Part shown: positions 43,812-53,534 of the stretch, piece after piece | How positions within the stretch are numbered: position 1 is the stretch's first letter | Layout of the letters: every line of letters starts with the position of its first letter | From: Cytophagales bacterium | GTDB lineage: Bacteria > Bacteroidota > Bacteroidia > Cytophagales > Cyclobacteriaceae | Direction: 5' to 3' | NCBI GenBank assembly: GCA_033344775.1 | Contig: JAWPMT010000001.1 | Location: forward strand, 124,001-188,000 | Length of the DNA: 64,000 nt | The notes under the pieces: generated by a model | The model's input: the letters and a program-made list of their open reading frames with translations, nothing else | Told to the model about the DNA's origin: nothing | The model's database searches: none | Translations under genes and position numbers: made by a program

Positions 43812-45089
43812 TTAGGCCAGCGACTTGACAACCTCTAGTGCCCGATCAATCTCCTCTTTGCTGTTATAAATATGCACTGAATGCCTCAATAAGGGTTTGC
43901 CTACCGATCTTGGCTGTAGCTTTTCTCTTTCCCACATGGTTTTCTGAAGGGTAGGGCCATCCATGCCGGCTACAGCGTATGTCGTTATTCCAGCGGCCAT
44001 ATCTGGATGGGTAGAAGAGTGGATGGTCACGTGATCCATTCCTTTTAGCCCGGCTCTTAAGTGATCTCCTAATTCTTTGACGCGACCAATCCACCGATCT
44101 TCTCCGATGGTATTGAAGAAGTCAACGCTGGCATCCAGGCCTGCTAAAACAGCAGGATTGCCCGTACCATTTTGCATCAATCGAAAGCCATGGTCTTTTT
44201 GGTTGTCCCAATTATAGCTTGCCAGTGTCGCCCAGATATCAGGTGCGACATCTTCATTGACGTACAGAATACCACTTCCTGCCGGAGCCAATAACCACTT
44301 ATGCAAGCTGGAATAGTAGGCGTCGCAACCTATTTCCTTTACATCTACTTTGATCTGACCCACACATTGTGCACCATCCAGCACGGTGAATATGCCACGT
44401 TTTCGTGCTTCTGCACATATTTCTTTCACGGGCATCACCACGCCATAGACAGAAACAATATGAGGTATGGCAATCACCCTGGTTTTCTTCGTAATCTGTT
44501 CAAAAATGGCATCAAAGATCTCCTGAGGATCATTGGCTGGAATGGGAAGCTTCGCCTGCTTGTATACACAGCCTCTGCGCTTGGCGAGCAATTGCCAGGC
44601 ACCAAATCCACCACCATGTTCCTGATCGGTATTGAGCAGCTCATCACCCTTTTTCAGGTCCAGTCCCATGCCCACGTAGTTCATACCGAACGTAGCGTTC
44701 TGAGTCAGTGAAAGTTCTTTATAATCGCAATTGATGATCTTTCCGATTTTAGTACGCAGCTCATCATAGGGAAAGTACCCAGTCAAAAGGGCAGGGCCAC
44801 TGCCATTTTTATAATCCACTTCTGCTGCATGGGCTCCCCAGTGTGTCAGGTGTTGGATCATGGCGTTCATGGTATATCCTGAAGAAGGTCCCATGGTGCC
44901 GTTGTTGAAATAGGTTTGTCCTTCTTTGAGTGGAAATTGCTTTCGAACCATTTTCCAATAATCCTCAGGGTCGTTGTAAGATTGTCCAAGAGGTTCGAGG
45001 CTCCATTCTCGACTATGATCAAAAGAAACCAGCGGAAGGGCCAGCAGACTCGATGCACTGTTTTTAAGGAATTTTCTGCGATCAGACAT
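43812..45089 (-). CDS. Aminotransferase class V-fold PLP enzyme, Tat-exported
   Basis: From ATG 45089 (another ATG 21 bases upstream is possible) the leader MSDRRKFLKNSASSLLALPL is a twin-arginine signal, so the folded cofactor-bearing protein is exported. The ~400-residue enzyme has FNNGTMGPSS near the start, the Asp in VLDGAQCVGQI and the PLP lysine in YYSSLHKWLLAP. It belongs with isopenicillin-N epimerase/cysteine desulfurase-like proteins. A periplasmic role is unusual for this fold; substrate unknown. Confidence 0.87.
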   Translation of the reverse strand: MSDRRKFLKNSASSLLALPLVSFDHSREWSLEPLGQSYNDPEDYWKMVRKQFPLKEGQTYFNNGTMGPSSGYTMNAMIQHLTHWGAHAAEVDYKNGSGPALLTGYFPYDELRTKIGKIINCDYKELSLTQNATFGMNYVGMGLDLKKGDELLNTDQEHGGGFGAWQLLAKRRGCVYKQAKLPIPANDPQEIFDAIFEQITKKTRVIAIPHIVSVYGVVMPVKEICAEARKRGIFTVLDGAQCVGQIKVDVKEIGCDAYYSSLHKWLLAPAGSGILYVNEDVAPDIWATLASYNWDNQKDHGFRLMQNGTGNPAVLAGLDASVDFFNTIGEDRWIGRVKELGDHLRAGLKGMDHVTIHSSTHPDMAAGITTYAVAGMDGPTLQKTMWEREKLQPRSVGKPLLRHSVHIYNSKEEIDRALEVVKSLA

Positions 45090-45336
45090 GGTAAGGTTGG
45101 TAAGCTTCAAAGGCCAATTTAAGAAATCTTAAAATAGCAATGAATTTATACGCATAAGGTCATAATTCATGATGGTCCATGGTTTTTATGGATGGATGTG
45201 TTTGGAGGAATAATCAGGTCGGTAATTCGGTACAATTTACCAGCCATCTGGAAACATGGGCCTGCCAGCGTGATGGACATTTTTTACGATATTAGCGACG
45301 TATTTACCCATGCTGATGACTTATATGTATTCTACG

Positions 45337-48300
45337 ATGATTTCCAGGTTGAAGGTGTTGATGTTGATGATTTTGGTAGTAACCATCATGATTGGTTGCA
45401 GCAACGAAAGATCAGGCCCGCCAAAAATTCTGGTATTTTCTAAAACCATGGGTTTCCGACATGGTTCAATCCCCGCAGGTCAAGAAGCCATTAAGCAATT
45501 AGGTACGGAGAATGGCTATGAAGTGGATCTTTCCGAAGCAGATTCTGTATTTACGGATGAGACCCTCTCTCAATACGCAGCGGTTGTCTTTTTAAGCACC
45601 ACAGGCAATATCCTCGATCATTACCAGGAAGCAGCCTTTGAACGATACATCCAGGCAGGCGGCGGTTTCGTTGGCATCCACGCGGCCACAGATACGGAAT
45701 ACGATTGGGGATGGTACGGTAAGCTGGTTGGTGCTTACTTTCTTAGTCACCCGCATAATCAGGAAGCCACCTTCAAAGTAGAGGATAAATCATTTCCTGC
45801 AACTGCGCACCTTCCCGGGAATACCTGGATCCGAACCGATGAGCTTTACAATTTCCGAAAGATTAATCCGGACATCAATGTGATCCTTTCCATCGATGAA
45901 TCTACCTATGAAGGAGGAGCCAATGGTGATTTCCATCCCATGAGCTGGTATCATGAGTATGATGGTGGTCGTTCTTTCTACACCGCACTAGGCCATACCA
46001 ATGAGAGCTACACAGAGCCTGCATTTGTGGAGCATCTGAAACAAGGAATCGCCTACGCCATGGGCGATAATACTACTCCTGATTATGGAAAAGCGATTTC
46101 AACCATTCCTCCTGCTGCTGATCGCTTTTCGAAAGTGAAACTTGTCCAGGGAGCCTTTACGGAGCCTACGGAAATGACGATTTTGCCCAATCATGATGTG
46201 TTGATTGGCCAAAGAAGAGGAGAGATCTTTCATTACAAAGCGAAGACTCAGGAATTAATAGAAGTGGCGAACCTCGACGTTTACTGGAAAACACTGGATA
46301 CTCCTGGTGTCAATGCCGAAGAAGGGCTAATGGGACTGCAAAAAGACCCTGATTTTGCGGATAATAATTGGGTGTATGTTTTTTATGCCCCGACCGGAGA
46401 TGAGTGGGTGAACCGACTTTCAAGATTCAAATTCATCGATAGTCAGTTCCTGATGGATTCAGAGCAAATCATTCTGGATGTAGCAAGTCAACGAGAAATA
46501 TGCTGTCACACAGGAGGTTCGATTGCTTTTGGACCGGATAACATGTTGTATTTATCTACCGGTGACAATTCCACTCCCTTCAATCAGCATGGTGCTAAAT
46601 ACGTGAACAATGGATATGCTCCTCTGAATGATCTACCGGGAAGTGAGCAATTTGATGCTCGTCGTTCGTCTGGAAATACCAATGACTTGCGTGGTAAGAT
46701 CCTGAGAATCAAAGTAAACGGAGATGGAACTTACAGTATTCCTGATGGTAATTTGTTTCCTGTTGGTACCGATAAAACTCGTCCGGAGATCTTCACCATG
46801 GGACACAGAAATCCTTATCGTATTTCAGTAGATCCGAAAAAAGGTTGGGTGTATTGGGGCGATGTAGGTCCGGATGCTCGTGTAGATAGCATGGATACCC
46901 GAGGGCCAAGAGGATATGATGAAATGAACCAGGCCCGAGAAGCAGGAAATTTTGGATGGCCCTATTTCGTCGGTAACAACAAGGCGTATCACGAGTATGA
47001 TTACGCTACAGGAACATCAGGTGAAGCGTTTGATCCTTCAGCTCCTGTGAACCGATCACGCAACAATACAGGTTTGACAGAACTGCCGCCCGCTCAGCCC
47101 GCCTATGTGTTTTACCCGTATGCCGATACCCCGGATTTTCCGCAAGTAGGAGCGGGAGGTAGAAATGCCATGTCCGGCCCGGTGTATTACTCCGATCTTT
47201 ATGTAGGGCAGCCTAATGCATTGGATGAGCACTACGATGAAAAAGTATTGATCTATGAATGGATGCGCGGTTGGATGATGGCTGTCAGCCTTTTTCCTGA
47301 TGGCACTTTTAATAAGATGGAGCCATTTGCCTCTAGCATCGATCTCAACAACTTAAGTGATATGGAAATGGGTCCCGATGGACGTATCTACCTGCTGGAA
47401 TACGGTACTGCCTGGTTCCGTAAGAATGATGACTCAGGCTTGAGCTACATTGCATTTAACCCTGGCAACCGCCCACCGGTTGTAGGAAACATTAAAGCAG
47501 ATCATGTTTCAGGAAAACTTCCCCTGACTGTTAATCTGGCTGTAGAGGCTTCAGATCCTGATGGAGATGATATCAAGTACCTGTGGCACATGGGCAATTC
47601 GGTGGTTGAAACAACAGAACCTGCTTTAGCTTATGAATACACGAAACCGGGAGAGTTTGAAGTGGTGGTGGAAGTGCAAGACCGAAATAAGGCCAAAGCC
47701 CTAAGTGATGAATTGGTCATTGCGGCTGGAAATGAACGACCTGAAGTACAGGTGAAGATTACCGGTGGTAATTCCAGCTTCTTTGCCAAAGGTGTACCGA
47801 TTTCTTATGAAGTTACGGTAACTGATGGTGATGGCACAGTGGATCCTGAAGATATCTATGTATCAGTCGATTATATGGAAAGCCTTGACGAGGCAGAGTT
47901 GGCTACTGGCCATCAGCAAATTGCAGCCTCGCAATTGGGAGAAGCAGCGATTCAGACATTGGATTGTGTAGGCTGCCATAAAGAAGCAGAAGCCTCAATT
48001 GGGCCTTCCTATACCGATATTGCCCGGCGTTATAAAAGGATGCGGGGAGCCACGGCTTATATCTCCAGAAAAATTGTCGGCGGTGGTAGTGGCGAATGGG
48101 GGGAAGTGACTATGCCTGCACACCCCAACCTAACCAAAGCGGAAGTAGGGCAGATTGTGGCCTACATTCAGTCATTGGCCGAGGAAGATGCGGTAAAGAA
48201 ATCACTTCCAATAGCAGGGACTTTACGTCCTGATCCAAGTGAAGGAGATCAGGTCATGATCATTTCGGCAAGCTACACGGATAAAGGGAAGAGAGGCATC

Positions 48301-48738
48301 GCGCCATTAACGGGAAGCGGATCTTACTTGTTCAAAAGCAATTCAGTTCCTTTTTCAGAGGATACCGAGCGACAAAATATGCAGCATGTTGCCTTCGACG
48401 GTCGGGACTTATTGTTGTTGCCTGAAGGAGAAGCCTGGTTTGGAATGGAGAATATTGATATGAATCAGGTGAAGATGGTTGGTGTAATTGTCGGGTGGCA
48501 GGATGCTCCACTTTCCGGAATCTCCTTTGAACTCAGACAAGGTGCCATTGATGGGCCGATAGTTGGGTCAGGAACAATGAATAAGCCTGCTGCTGGTTCT
48601 CCGGGTGGAATGGTGCCGATTATCTTGAATCAGCGATTTGATGGGGTAGTAGATAAGCTCTATTTTGTACATCGACCTAATGAAAATTCAAGAGGACCGA
48701 ATCCTGTGGCTTTGGTCAATGTCCTGTTTCAATTGTAA
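45337..48738 (+). CDS. ThuA / PQQ-type sugar dehydrogenase / PKD / cytochrome c multidomain lipoprotein
   Basis: From ATG 45337 (45310 also possible) about 1133 residues with lipobox VVTIMIGC. Domains in order: ThuA-like (~30-235; KILVFSKTMGFRHGSIPAGQ, GGGFVGIHAATDTEYDW, GRSFYTALGHT), a sugar dehydrogenase propeller (~260-710; GRRGEIFHYK-type opening, GGSIAFGPDNMLYLSTGD, RNPYRISVDP, FGWPYFVGNN), a PKD domain (~715-800; DPDGDDIKYLWHMGN), a class I cytochrome c with CVGCH at about residue 877 and Met in TMPAHPNLTKAE, and a C-terminal beta-sandwich resembling CBM6. It could oxidise a sugar and pass electrons to its own haem. Confidence 0.88.
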   Translation: MISRLKVLMLMILVVTIMIGCSNERSGPPKILVFSKTMGFRHGSIPAGQEAIKQLGTENGYEVDLSEADSVFTDETLSQYAAVVFLSTTGNILDHYQEAAFERYIQAGGGFVGIHAATDTEYDWGWYGKLVGAYFLSHPHNQEATFKVEDKSFPATAHLPGNTWIRTDELYNFRKINPDINVILSIDESTYEGGANGDFHPMSWYHEYDGGRSFYTALGHTNESYTEPAFVEHLKQGIAYAMGDNTTPDYGKAISTIPPAADRFSKVKLVQGAFTEPTEMTILPNHDVLIGQRRGEIFHYKAKTQELIEVANLDVYWKTLDTPGVNAEEGLMGLQKDPDFADNNWVYVFYAPTGDEWVNRLSRFKFIDSQFLMDSEQIILDVASQREICCHTGGSIAFGPDNMLYLSTGDNSTPFNQHGAKYVNNGYAPLNDLPGSEQFDARRSSGNTNDLRGKILRIKVNGDGTYSIPDGNLFPVGTDKTRPEIFTMGHRNPYRISVDPKKGWVYWGDVGPDARVDSMDTRGPRGYDEMNQAREAGNFGWPYFVGNNKAYHEYDYATGTSGEAFDPSAPVNRSRNNTGLTELPPAQPAYVFYPYADTPDFPQVGAGGRNAMSGPVYYSDLYVGQPNALDEHYDEKVLIYEWMRGWMMAVSLFPDGTFNKMEPFASSIDLNNLSDMEMGPDGRIYLLEYGTAWFRKNDDSGLSYIAFNPGNRPPVVGNIKADHVSGKLPLTVNLAVEASDPDGDDIKYLWHMGNSVVETTEPALAYEYTKPGEFEVVVEVQDRNKAKALSDELVIAAGNERPEVQVKITGGNSSFFAKGVPISYEVTVTDGDGTVDPEDIYVSVDYMESLDEAELATGHQQIAASQLGEAAIQTLDCVGCHKEAEASIGPSYTDIARRYKRMRGATAYISRKIVGGGSGEWGEVTMPAHPNLTKAEVGQIVAYIQSLAEEDAVKKSLPIAGTLRPDPSEGDQVMIISASYTDKGKRGIAPLTGSGSYLFKSNSVPFSEDTERQNMQHVAFDGRDLLLLPEGEAWFGMENIDMNQVKMVGVIVGWQDAPLSGISFELRQGAIDGPIVGSGTMNKPAAGSPGGMVPIILNQRFDGVVDKLYFVHRPNENSRGPNPVALVNVLFQL

Positions 48739-48745
48739 TCCGAGA

Positions 48746-49447
48746 ATGATGAATAGACTTTTTTTAACAATCTTATTGGTAGCCTTTTTCGGTTCGATGA
48801 CCATGGGACAAAACTTTGAAGTTTACGATTATATCAATTTTGATAAATACGAATCCTCCAATGAAGAGCTGAGACAATCAGATAGCAAATCCGAGGTGAT
48901 ATTTATGGGCAATTCCATCACGGAAGGCTGGAGTGCTCACAGTCCGGAATTCATGTCATCCAATGGCTATATCAATCGGGGGATCAGTGGTCAGACAACC
49001 GATCAGATGTTGCTGAGGTTTCGGAAAGATGTATTGGATCATCAACCTAAGGTGGTGGTTATTTTAGCGGGCACCAATGATCTGGCGCAGAACTCGGGAC
49101 CTGTTCCACTTTGGCATACCATGAACAACATCAAATCGATGGCCGAACTGGCAATGGCGAATCACGTCAAAGTGATCCTATGCTCCGTCTTACCTGCAAA
49201 AGCTTTTCCATGGAGACCTGGTGTTGAATCAATTCCAATGATACAATCTTTGAATCAGATGATCAGTGACTTTGCTAAAGAGAAGGGTATGGTCTACGTA
49301 GATTATTACAGCGCGATGCAAGATGGTAATGGCGGACTTAAAGTTCCGGAGTACACCACTGCACAAGACCTGGTTCATCCTAATGCGGCAGGGTACGAGG
49401 TAATGGAAAGTCTCGTGAAGCCAGCAATTGATAAAGCACTGCGATAG
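48746..49447 (+). CDS. SGNH/GDSL hydrolase, secreted
   Basis: Begins at ATG 48746 (MMNRLFLTILLVAFFGSMTMGQ signal peptide), eight bases after the previous stop; longer forms would overlap that gene. The 233-residue protein has all four SGNH blocks: FMGNSITEGW (Ser), NRGISGQTTDQML (Gly), ILAGTNDLAQN (Asn) and DLVHPNAAGY (Asp/His). Members act as esterases on acetylated carbohydrates or as lipases. Linkage to the sugar dehydrogenase lipoprotein suggests a role in sugar polymer use. Confidence 0.9.
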   Translation: MMNRLFLTILLVAFFGSMTMGQNFEVYDYINFDKYESSNEELRQSDSKSEVIFMGNSITEGWSAHSPEFMSSNGYINRGISGQTTDQMLLRFRKDVLDHQPKVVVILAGTNDLAQNSGPVPLWHTMNNIKSMAELAMANHVKVILCSVLPAKAFPWRPGVESIPMIQSLNQMISDFAKEKGMVYVDYYSAMQDGNGGLKVPEYTTAQDLVHPNAAGYEVMESLVKPAIDKALR

Positions 49448-49535
49448 CTACCTAAAAAATACTGGTTGGCGTGGAAAGTTTTTGTTTTGATTAACTTAAT
49501 ATGAAGGTGCCCCTCTTTCACTTTTAGGGGCTAGA

Positions 49536-49716
49536 CAATGCTCTTAAGTTAAGACTCGTCACTGCGAAGAATTGAATCGGACCGCCGACGCGTCAGTCTA
49601 TTATGTATTCGCACTACGAAAGCTAATTTAAGATTGCCGCGCAAGCCGGTGGCCGACGGTCCGCCGCTACGTTGCCATCGCAATGACGGTCCATTCCCCT
49701 TAAATTAAGAGCATTG
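49536..49716. repeat. Degenerate palindromic intergenic repeat, copy C
   Basis: The 417-base gap 49448-49864 has no gene; this element fills its middle. Ends: CAATGCTCTTAAGTTAAG at 49536 and CTTAAATTAAGAGCATTG ending at 49716, inverted with one mismatch in 18 bases. Inside lie GTCACTGCGAAG on the left and CATCGCAATGACG on the right, plus a GC-rich core (GCCGGTGGCCGACGG). Flanks on both sides carry CCCCTC/GAGGGG-like stretches. It is the best preserved of three copies. Confidence 0.65.
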
Positions 49717-49864
49717 AGGGGTTAAGCACGGTCCACCGCTGGTATTTTCTATTGAAATTCATTTTGACCGGATCCCACTACCTGAATCCCGGTACTTTTT
49801 AATGAGATTTTGATCATACGTCAGGTATTGCTTAATTTCAAGCAAATTTTTAAAACAGCCTAAC

Positions 49865-51862
49865 ATGCTCAAAACAGTCAAAAAGCTCAGCTTCGTGCTG
49901 ATCATCTTTTTTATTCATTCAGCTCATGCCCAAAAGCCCGTCAAATATGGAAAAGTAACGAAAGAAGACCTTTTGTTGGAAAAATGCTCGATCGACCCTG
50001 ATGCCAATGCCATGATATTGGGCAAGTCAGGTATCCTTCGGTTCCGGTATAACAATGACAAAGGGTGGCAGTATTCCTTGGAAGTTGTAGTTCGAAAAAA
50101 GATTTTCAATGAGGAAGGGAAAAACGAAGGAAATATCTCCATATCTCTCTATGATCCGATCAGAGGGGGAAACAGGGAAGAAATAAGCACCCTCCGGGCA
50201 AGTACTTACAATCTTGTTGGAGGAAAAGTGGAGAGGATCAAAGCTTCAACGAAAGATGAGCAAAAGACCCGGTTGAACGATTATCGGACGGAAGTGTCAA
50301 TGGCATTACCCAACGTAAAAAATGGCTCTGTCGTGGAATATACGTATACATTGGTGTCAGATTACATCTATAACCTGACTTCCTGGAAGTTTCAGGAGGA
50401 TATTCCTGTGGCCTATAACTTCCTGGACTTTACTATCCCTCAATATTTTAACTATCAGATCTCACAATTGGGCAACGTCGTGGATTTAGATTACACTGAA
50501 GAGCCCATAGCCGAGACCTTCACCTATCAATGGCGCTCAGAACCTAAAGCGGGAGGTGGTTATGATAAAGGAACAAGTTCGCTTAGTTCAAATAGTGTGA
50601 GAAGGAAGGCGATTGCACGGGATGTTAGGGCATTTGAAGATGAGCCTTTGATGAGTAATCCCATTGACAGACCCTCGAGAATTGAATTTCAATTATCTAC
50701 GATTCAAATGCCGAATCGTCCCATCAAGAATATTGCGCAGGATTACACCCAATTCTCTACGGAAATACTAGACTGGAGCAATTTTGGAGATAAACTAGAC
50801 TCGAAAGGTATTGCCAAGGATCAAGTGGCCTCAGTCGAAGGCTCCACCGATATTGAAAAAGCAAAGACGCTCTACAATTGGCTGTCCAAAAACACGACCT
50901 GGAATCAGATTTATGGAATAACCGGGAGTGATGCAGGCAGAGAAGTAGTTAGAAAGAAAGTTGGGAGTGTTGGCGACATCAATTTAACACTGGTGGCTTT
51001 ATTAAGAGCAGCAGGATTGCGGGCATATCCTGTGATTCTAAGTACCAGAGGACACGGTGCTGTTCATCCCGTTTATCCCAGTTTACAGGACTTCAATTAT
51101 GTTATTGTCTCTAGCACGATCGATGGCAAGGAATATTTGTTGGATGCTACGGCAGGTTTACCTTTTGGAACCATTCCATCACGATGTTTCAATGGTGAAG
51201 GGTGGAGATTGAGTGTCAATGGAGGAACCTGGGTCACCCTCAAGAACGGTAATCATAGCACTTCTGTATCATCTACAATTACCTTCGATGAAGAAACCAT
51301 CAATACCGCAATGACCGTCAAATATGGTGGACATGCTGGCATCAATTTCGTAAAGGAGGCACGAGAATCCGGAGAAGAAAGTGTCGATAAGCTATTCTCA
51401 GAAGCCCTGGAAGAAGGAACACTGGAGAATTTTCAATGGACCGATTCACTTGGTGTGGAGAAACCCGTGGTTACTTTTGACTGGATGCGAGATAATGAGG
51501 ATCCAGATATTATTTATTTAAACCCTCTGCCATATGCGGCTGTCTCGGAAGTGCCCTTTAAAAGGGAAGAGCGATTTTCTAACATCGATTATCGATATAA
51601 GACGAGCGTTACTGCGTTGAGTAAAATACATCTTCCTGAAGGATATTCTGTCGAATTACCAGAGCCTATTCGGATGATTTTACCCAACAAGGGGGCGTCA
51701 TTTACCTATTCTGTTAATAATATGTCCGGTGTGGTGACTATCCTTAGCCGTTTTCAGCTCAATAAGCTGGAATATACCCCTGAAGAGTACAAGGAACTTA
51801 AGAATTTCTACGAAGCGATGGCGGAGAAAAACGCGCAGACCCTTATTCTGAAAAAGACTTAA
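49865..51862 (+). CDS. DUF3857 domain protein with transglutaminase-like domain lacking Cys
   Basis: A 665-residue exported protein (signal peptide to SAHAQ). DUF3857 covers ~45-230 (NGSVVEYTYTLVSDY), then a transglutaminase-like core (~300-430; KAKTLYNWLSKN, INLTLVALLRAAGLRAYPVILSTRGHG, FNYVIVSS, YLLDATAG) and a C-terminal beta domain. The place where an active transglutaminase has Cys (before INLTLVALL) reads VGSVGD, so the nucleophile is absent while His and Asp regions remain. Probably a binding or scaffold role. An inverted repeat TTGCTT/AAGCAA lies at 49828-49845, upstream. Confidence 0.85.
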   Translation: MLKTVKKLSFVLIIFFIHSAHAQKPVKYGKVTKEDLLLEKCSIDPDANAMILGKSGILRFRYNNDKGWQYSLEVVVRKKIFNEEGKNEGNISISLYDPIRGGNREEISTLRASTYNLVGGKVERIKASTKDEQKTRLNDYRTEVSMALPNVKNGSVVEYTYTLVSDYIYNLTSWKFQEDIPVAYNFLDFTIPQYFNYQISQLGNVVDLDYTEEPIAETFTYQWRSEPKAGGGYDKGTSSLSSNSVRRKAIARDVRAFEDEPLMSNPIDRPSRIEFQLSTIQMPNRPIKNIAQDYTQFSTEILDWSNFGDKLDSKGIAKDQVASVEGSTDIEKAKTLYNWLSKNTTWNQIYGITGSDAGREVVRKKVGSVGDINLTLVALLRAAGLRAYPVILSTRGHGAVHPVYPSLQDFNYVIVSSTIDGKEYLLDATAGLPFGTIPSRCFNGEGWRLSVNGGTWVTLKNGNHSTSVSSTITFDEETINTAMTVKYGGHAGINFVKEARESGEESVDKLFSEALEEGTLENFQWTDSLGVEKPVVTFDWMRDNEDPDIIYLNPLPYAAVSEVPFKREERFSNIDYRYKTSVTALSKIHLPEGYSVELPEPIRMILPNKGASFTYSVNNMSGVVTILSRFQLNKLEYTPEEYKELKNFYEAMAEKNAQTLILKKT

Positions 51863-52063
51863 TCACTGCTATTGTGATAACGTGTTATCGTTGCTAAGCG
51901 TGTTATGTAAAAATTGAAATCGGGTTTCGAACTTATACGTCATGATAATTTCGGCCCGATTTTAGCTATTCTTGCCGTATGAAATGAGCATAAGCGGCAC
52001 ACAGACTAACCGAAGATGCATCGTGCCGGCGAACCGGTGACCGTTGAAAATAAACTCTTACAC

Positions 52064-52762
52064 ATGAAACAGATCAAGCTCTTTTTAATACTGTCATTGA
52101 TAGTCACTTCTGTCACCAAAGCTCAGGAATTAAAAGAAGTTCCTACACCACTAAGCATGATGACTTTATCTGTCATGGAAGACATGTACCTGGCGATGGA
52201 ATTGGAACCCAAAACCATGATGGCCTTGATGTTACAACAGCCTAATGAGCAAGCAGAAGAGTTGATGTTCAATTCTCTTGATCTGATTCGAACAATGATC
52301 AAAGACTCCACTGGAATTGATATTCAGCCTGCCGAGGCATTGGAGGGCAAAGTGAAATACTCTCGTATAGGCTTACCACTGGTTAGCTTGAAAAAAGCAG
52401 CGAAAAAGAGTGATTTTCAGCAATATGTGAAGATCGATATTGCCGTAAGTCCTTTTTCCGGCACTACTACGCAAAACACCAATGCCGGAGATAGTCCTTT
52501 AGGTGTTGAGGTAGGCAGTAGTAACTACAGTGCGAGTTGGCGACCTGAAGTATTTGTACTGATGAAATTCGCTAATGCTAAAGGCAAGGGAGTTAAAACG
52601 ATTAGGGGTATCTATCGTCATGATGAAAAAGTAAAGGTAACCTCTCAGGATCTTGTAGTAGCTGGATGGCACATTCCGATGAACCAGGAAGCAGAGGTGA
52701 TTCCTTATTATTATTTTCTGGAAAAGGCAGTTGAGGATTTGATAAGGAAGATCAATAAATAG
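52064..52762 (+). CDS. Exported protein of unknown function
   Basis: From ATG 52064 (ATG 52016 would place 16 residues before the signal) the 232-residue protein has a signal peptide ending at TKAQ. The mature part is not recognised; it starts with Met-rich helices (PLSMMTLSVMEDMYLAMEL, KTMMALMLQQ) and continues as beta-rich sequence (VFVLMKFANAKGKGVKTI, VVAGWHIPM). Its stop codon directly abuts the stop of the gene on the other strand. The run of methionines is notable but too scattered for a metal site. Confidence 0.6.
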   Translation: MKQIKLFLILSLIVTSVTKAQELKEVPTPLSMMTLSVMEDMYLAMELEPKTMMALMLQQPNEQAEELMFNSLDLIRTMIKDSTGIDIQPAEALEGKVKYSRIGLPLVSLKKAAKKSDFQQYVKIDIAVSPFSGTTTQNTNAGDSPLGVEVGSSNYSASWRPEVFVLMKFANAKGKGVKTIRGIYRHDEKVKVTSQDLVVAGWHIPMNQEAEVIPYYYFLEKAVEDLIRKINK

Positions 52763-53494
52763 TTAATCTATCCAGATTTCTTTGATCACCTTTCCCGATA
52801 ATCCCGGTAGTGTATCGACTACAAGCGCTTGTTGCGGATCTGTTTCGAGATACAAGATCGAAGCGTGCTTTTCATCCTTAATTTTCTTGGGTTCGAAAGT
52901 CCTGGTATGTACTTTGTACTTTTTCTTGTCACTAGCAGTGAAAGCGTAAGAGAATTGAGTTAGGACAGCATTCACAGACTTTTTATTGAACAAATTCCCC
53001 TGGATCATGATGCCATTTCTGATGATGCGCAGTTTTTTCAATCCCGTAATCGTATTGTAAAGGAACCAGCCAATGGATACTGAAAGGAATAACCATAAGC
53101 TAAAGCTACTTCCCAGGGTATTGCTCATTCCTTGTATACGGTGTACATAGGGTCTTTGCGCATTGTACTCTACCTTCACTTTATCACCGACTTTGTAGTT
53201 GAATTTACTCGAGTAAGAAGTCCAGGAAAACTCCCCAGCAGGAGAGAAGAATACATAATCGTATCCGAACACCGGGTTTTCGTCTCCTATACTGGTATCG
53301 AAAATATTGATGATCTTTCCTTCACCTATCGCCAAATCATCTCGCAAATAGCGGAAAGAATCAAGATCAAAAGTGGAGATATAGTTGATGGAAAGAACTA
53401 TCCCGAAAATGAATAGAATGGGAGGACCAAATCCCCATTCGCCATTGAATAGAATCAAAATTCTAAAGTCTTTAGGCAATTTCTTTTTCGTCAT
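52763..53494 (-). CDS. DUF3592-like membrane protein, paralogue 1
   Basis: A 243-residue protein with one hydrophobic helix near residues 20-40 and a second near 135-150. Between them is a DUF3592-like beta domain: GKIINIFDTSI, YGYDYVFFSPAG-like FGYDYVFFSPAGEFSW, KVGDKVKVEYNAQRPYVHRIQGM. A second soluble domain follows. It is clearly a duplicate of the gene at 53535 (same start MT-KLP, same SNTLG). Function unknown; similar proteins are scattered in many bacteria. Confidence 0.72.
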   Translation of the reverse strand: MTKKKLPKDFRILILFNGEWGFGPPILFIFGIVLSINYISTFDLDSFRYLRDDLAIGEGKIINIFDTSIGDENPVFGYDYVFFSPAGEFSWTSYSSKFNYKVGDKVKVEYNAQRPYVHRIQGMSNTLGSSFSLWLFLSVSIGWFLYNTITGLKKLRIIRNGIMIQGNLFNKKSVNAVLTQFSYAFTASDKKKYKVHTRTFEPKKIKDEKHASILYLETDPQQALVVDTLPGLSGKVIKEIWID

Positions 53495-53534
53495 AAGCGC
53501 TTTTAATAATTAGATTTTCAAGATGAGATAAAGT

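Noticed and set aside
44301-44711. Plus-strand frame of 136 codons opposite the PLP enzyme
   Set aside because: Antisense shadow of a conserved gene, including its active-site region; His/Phe-rich composition is typical for such shadows.
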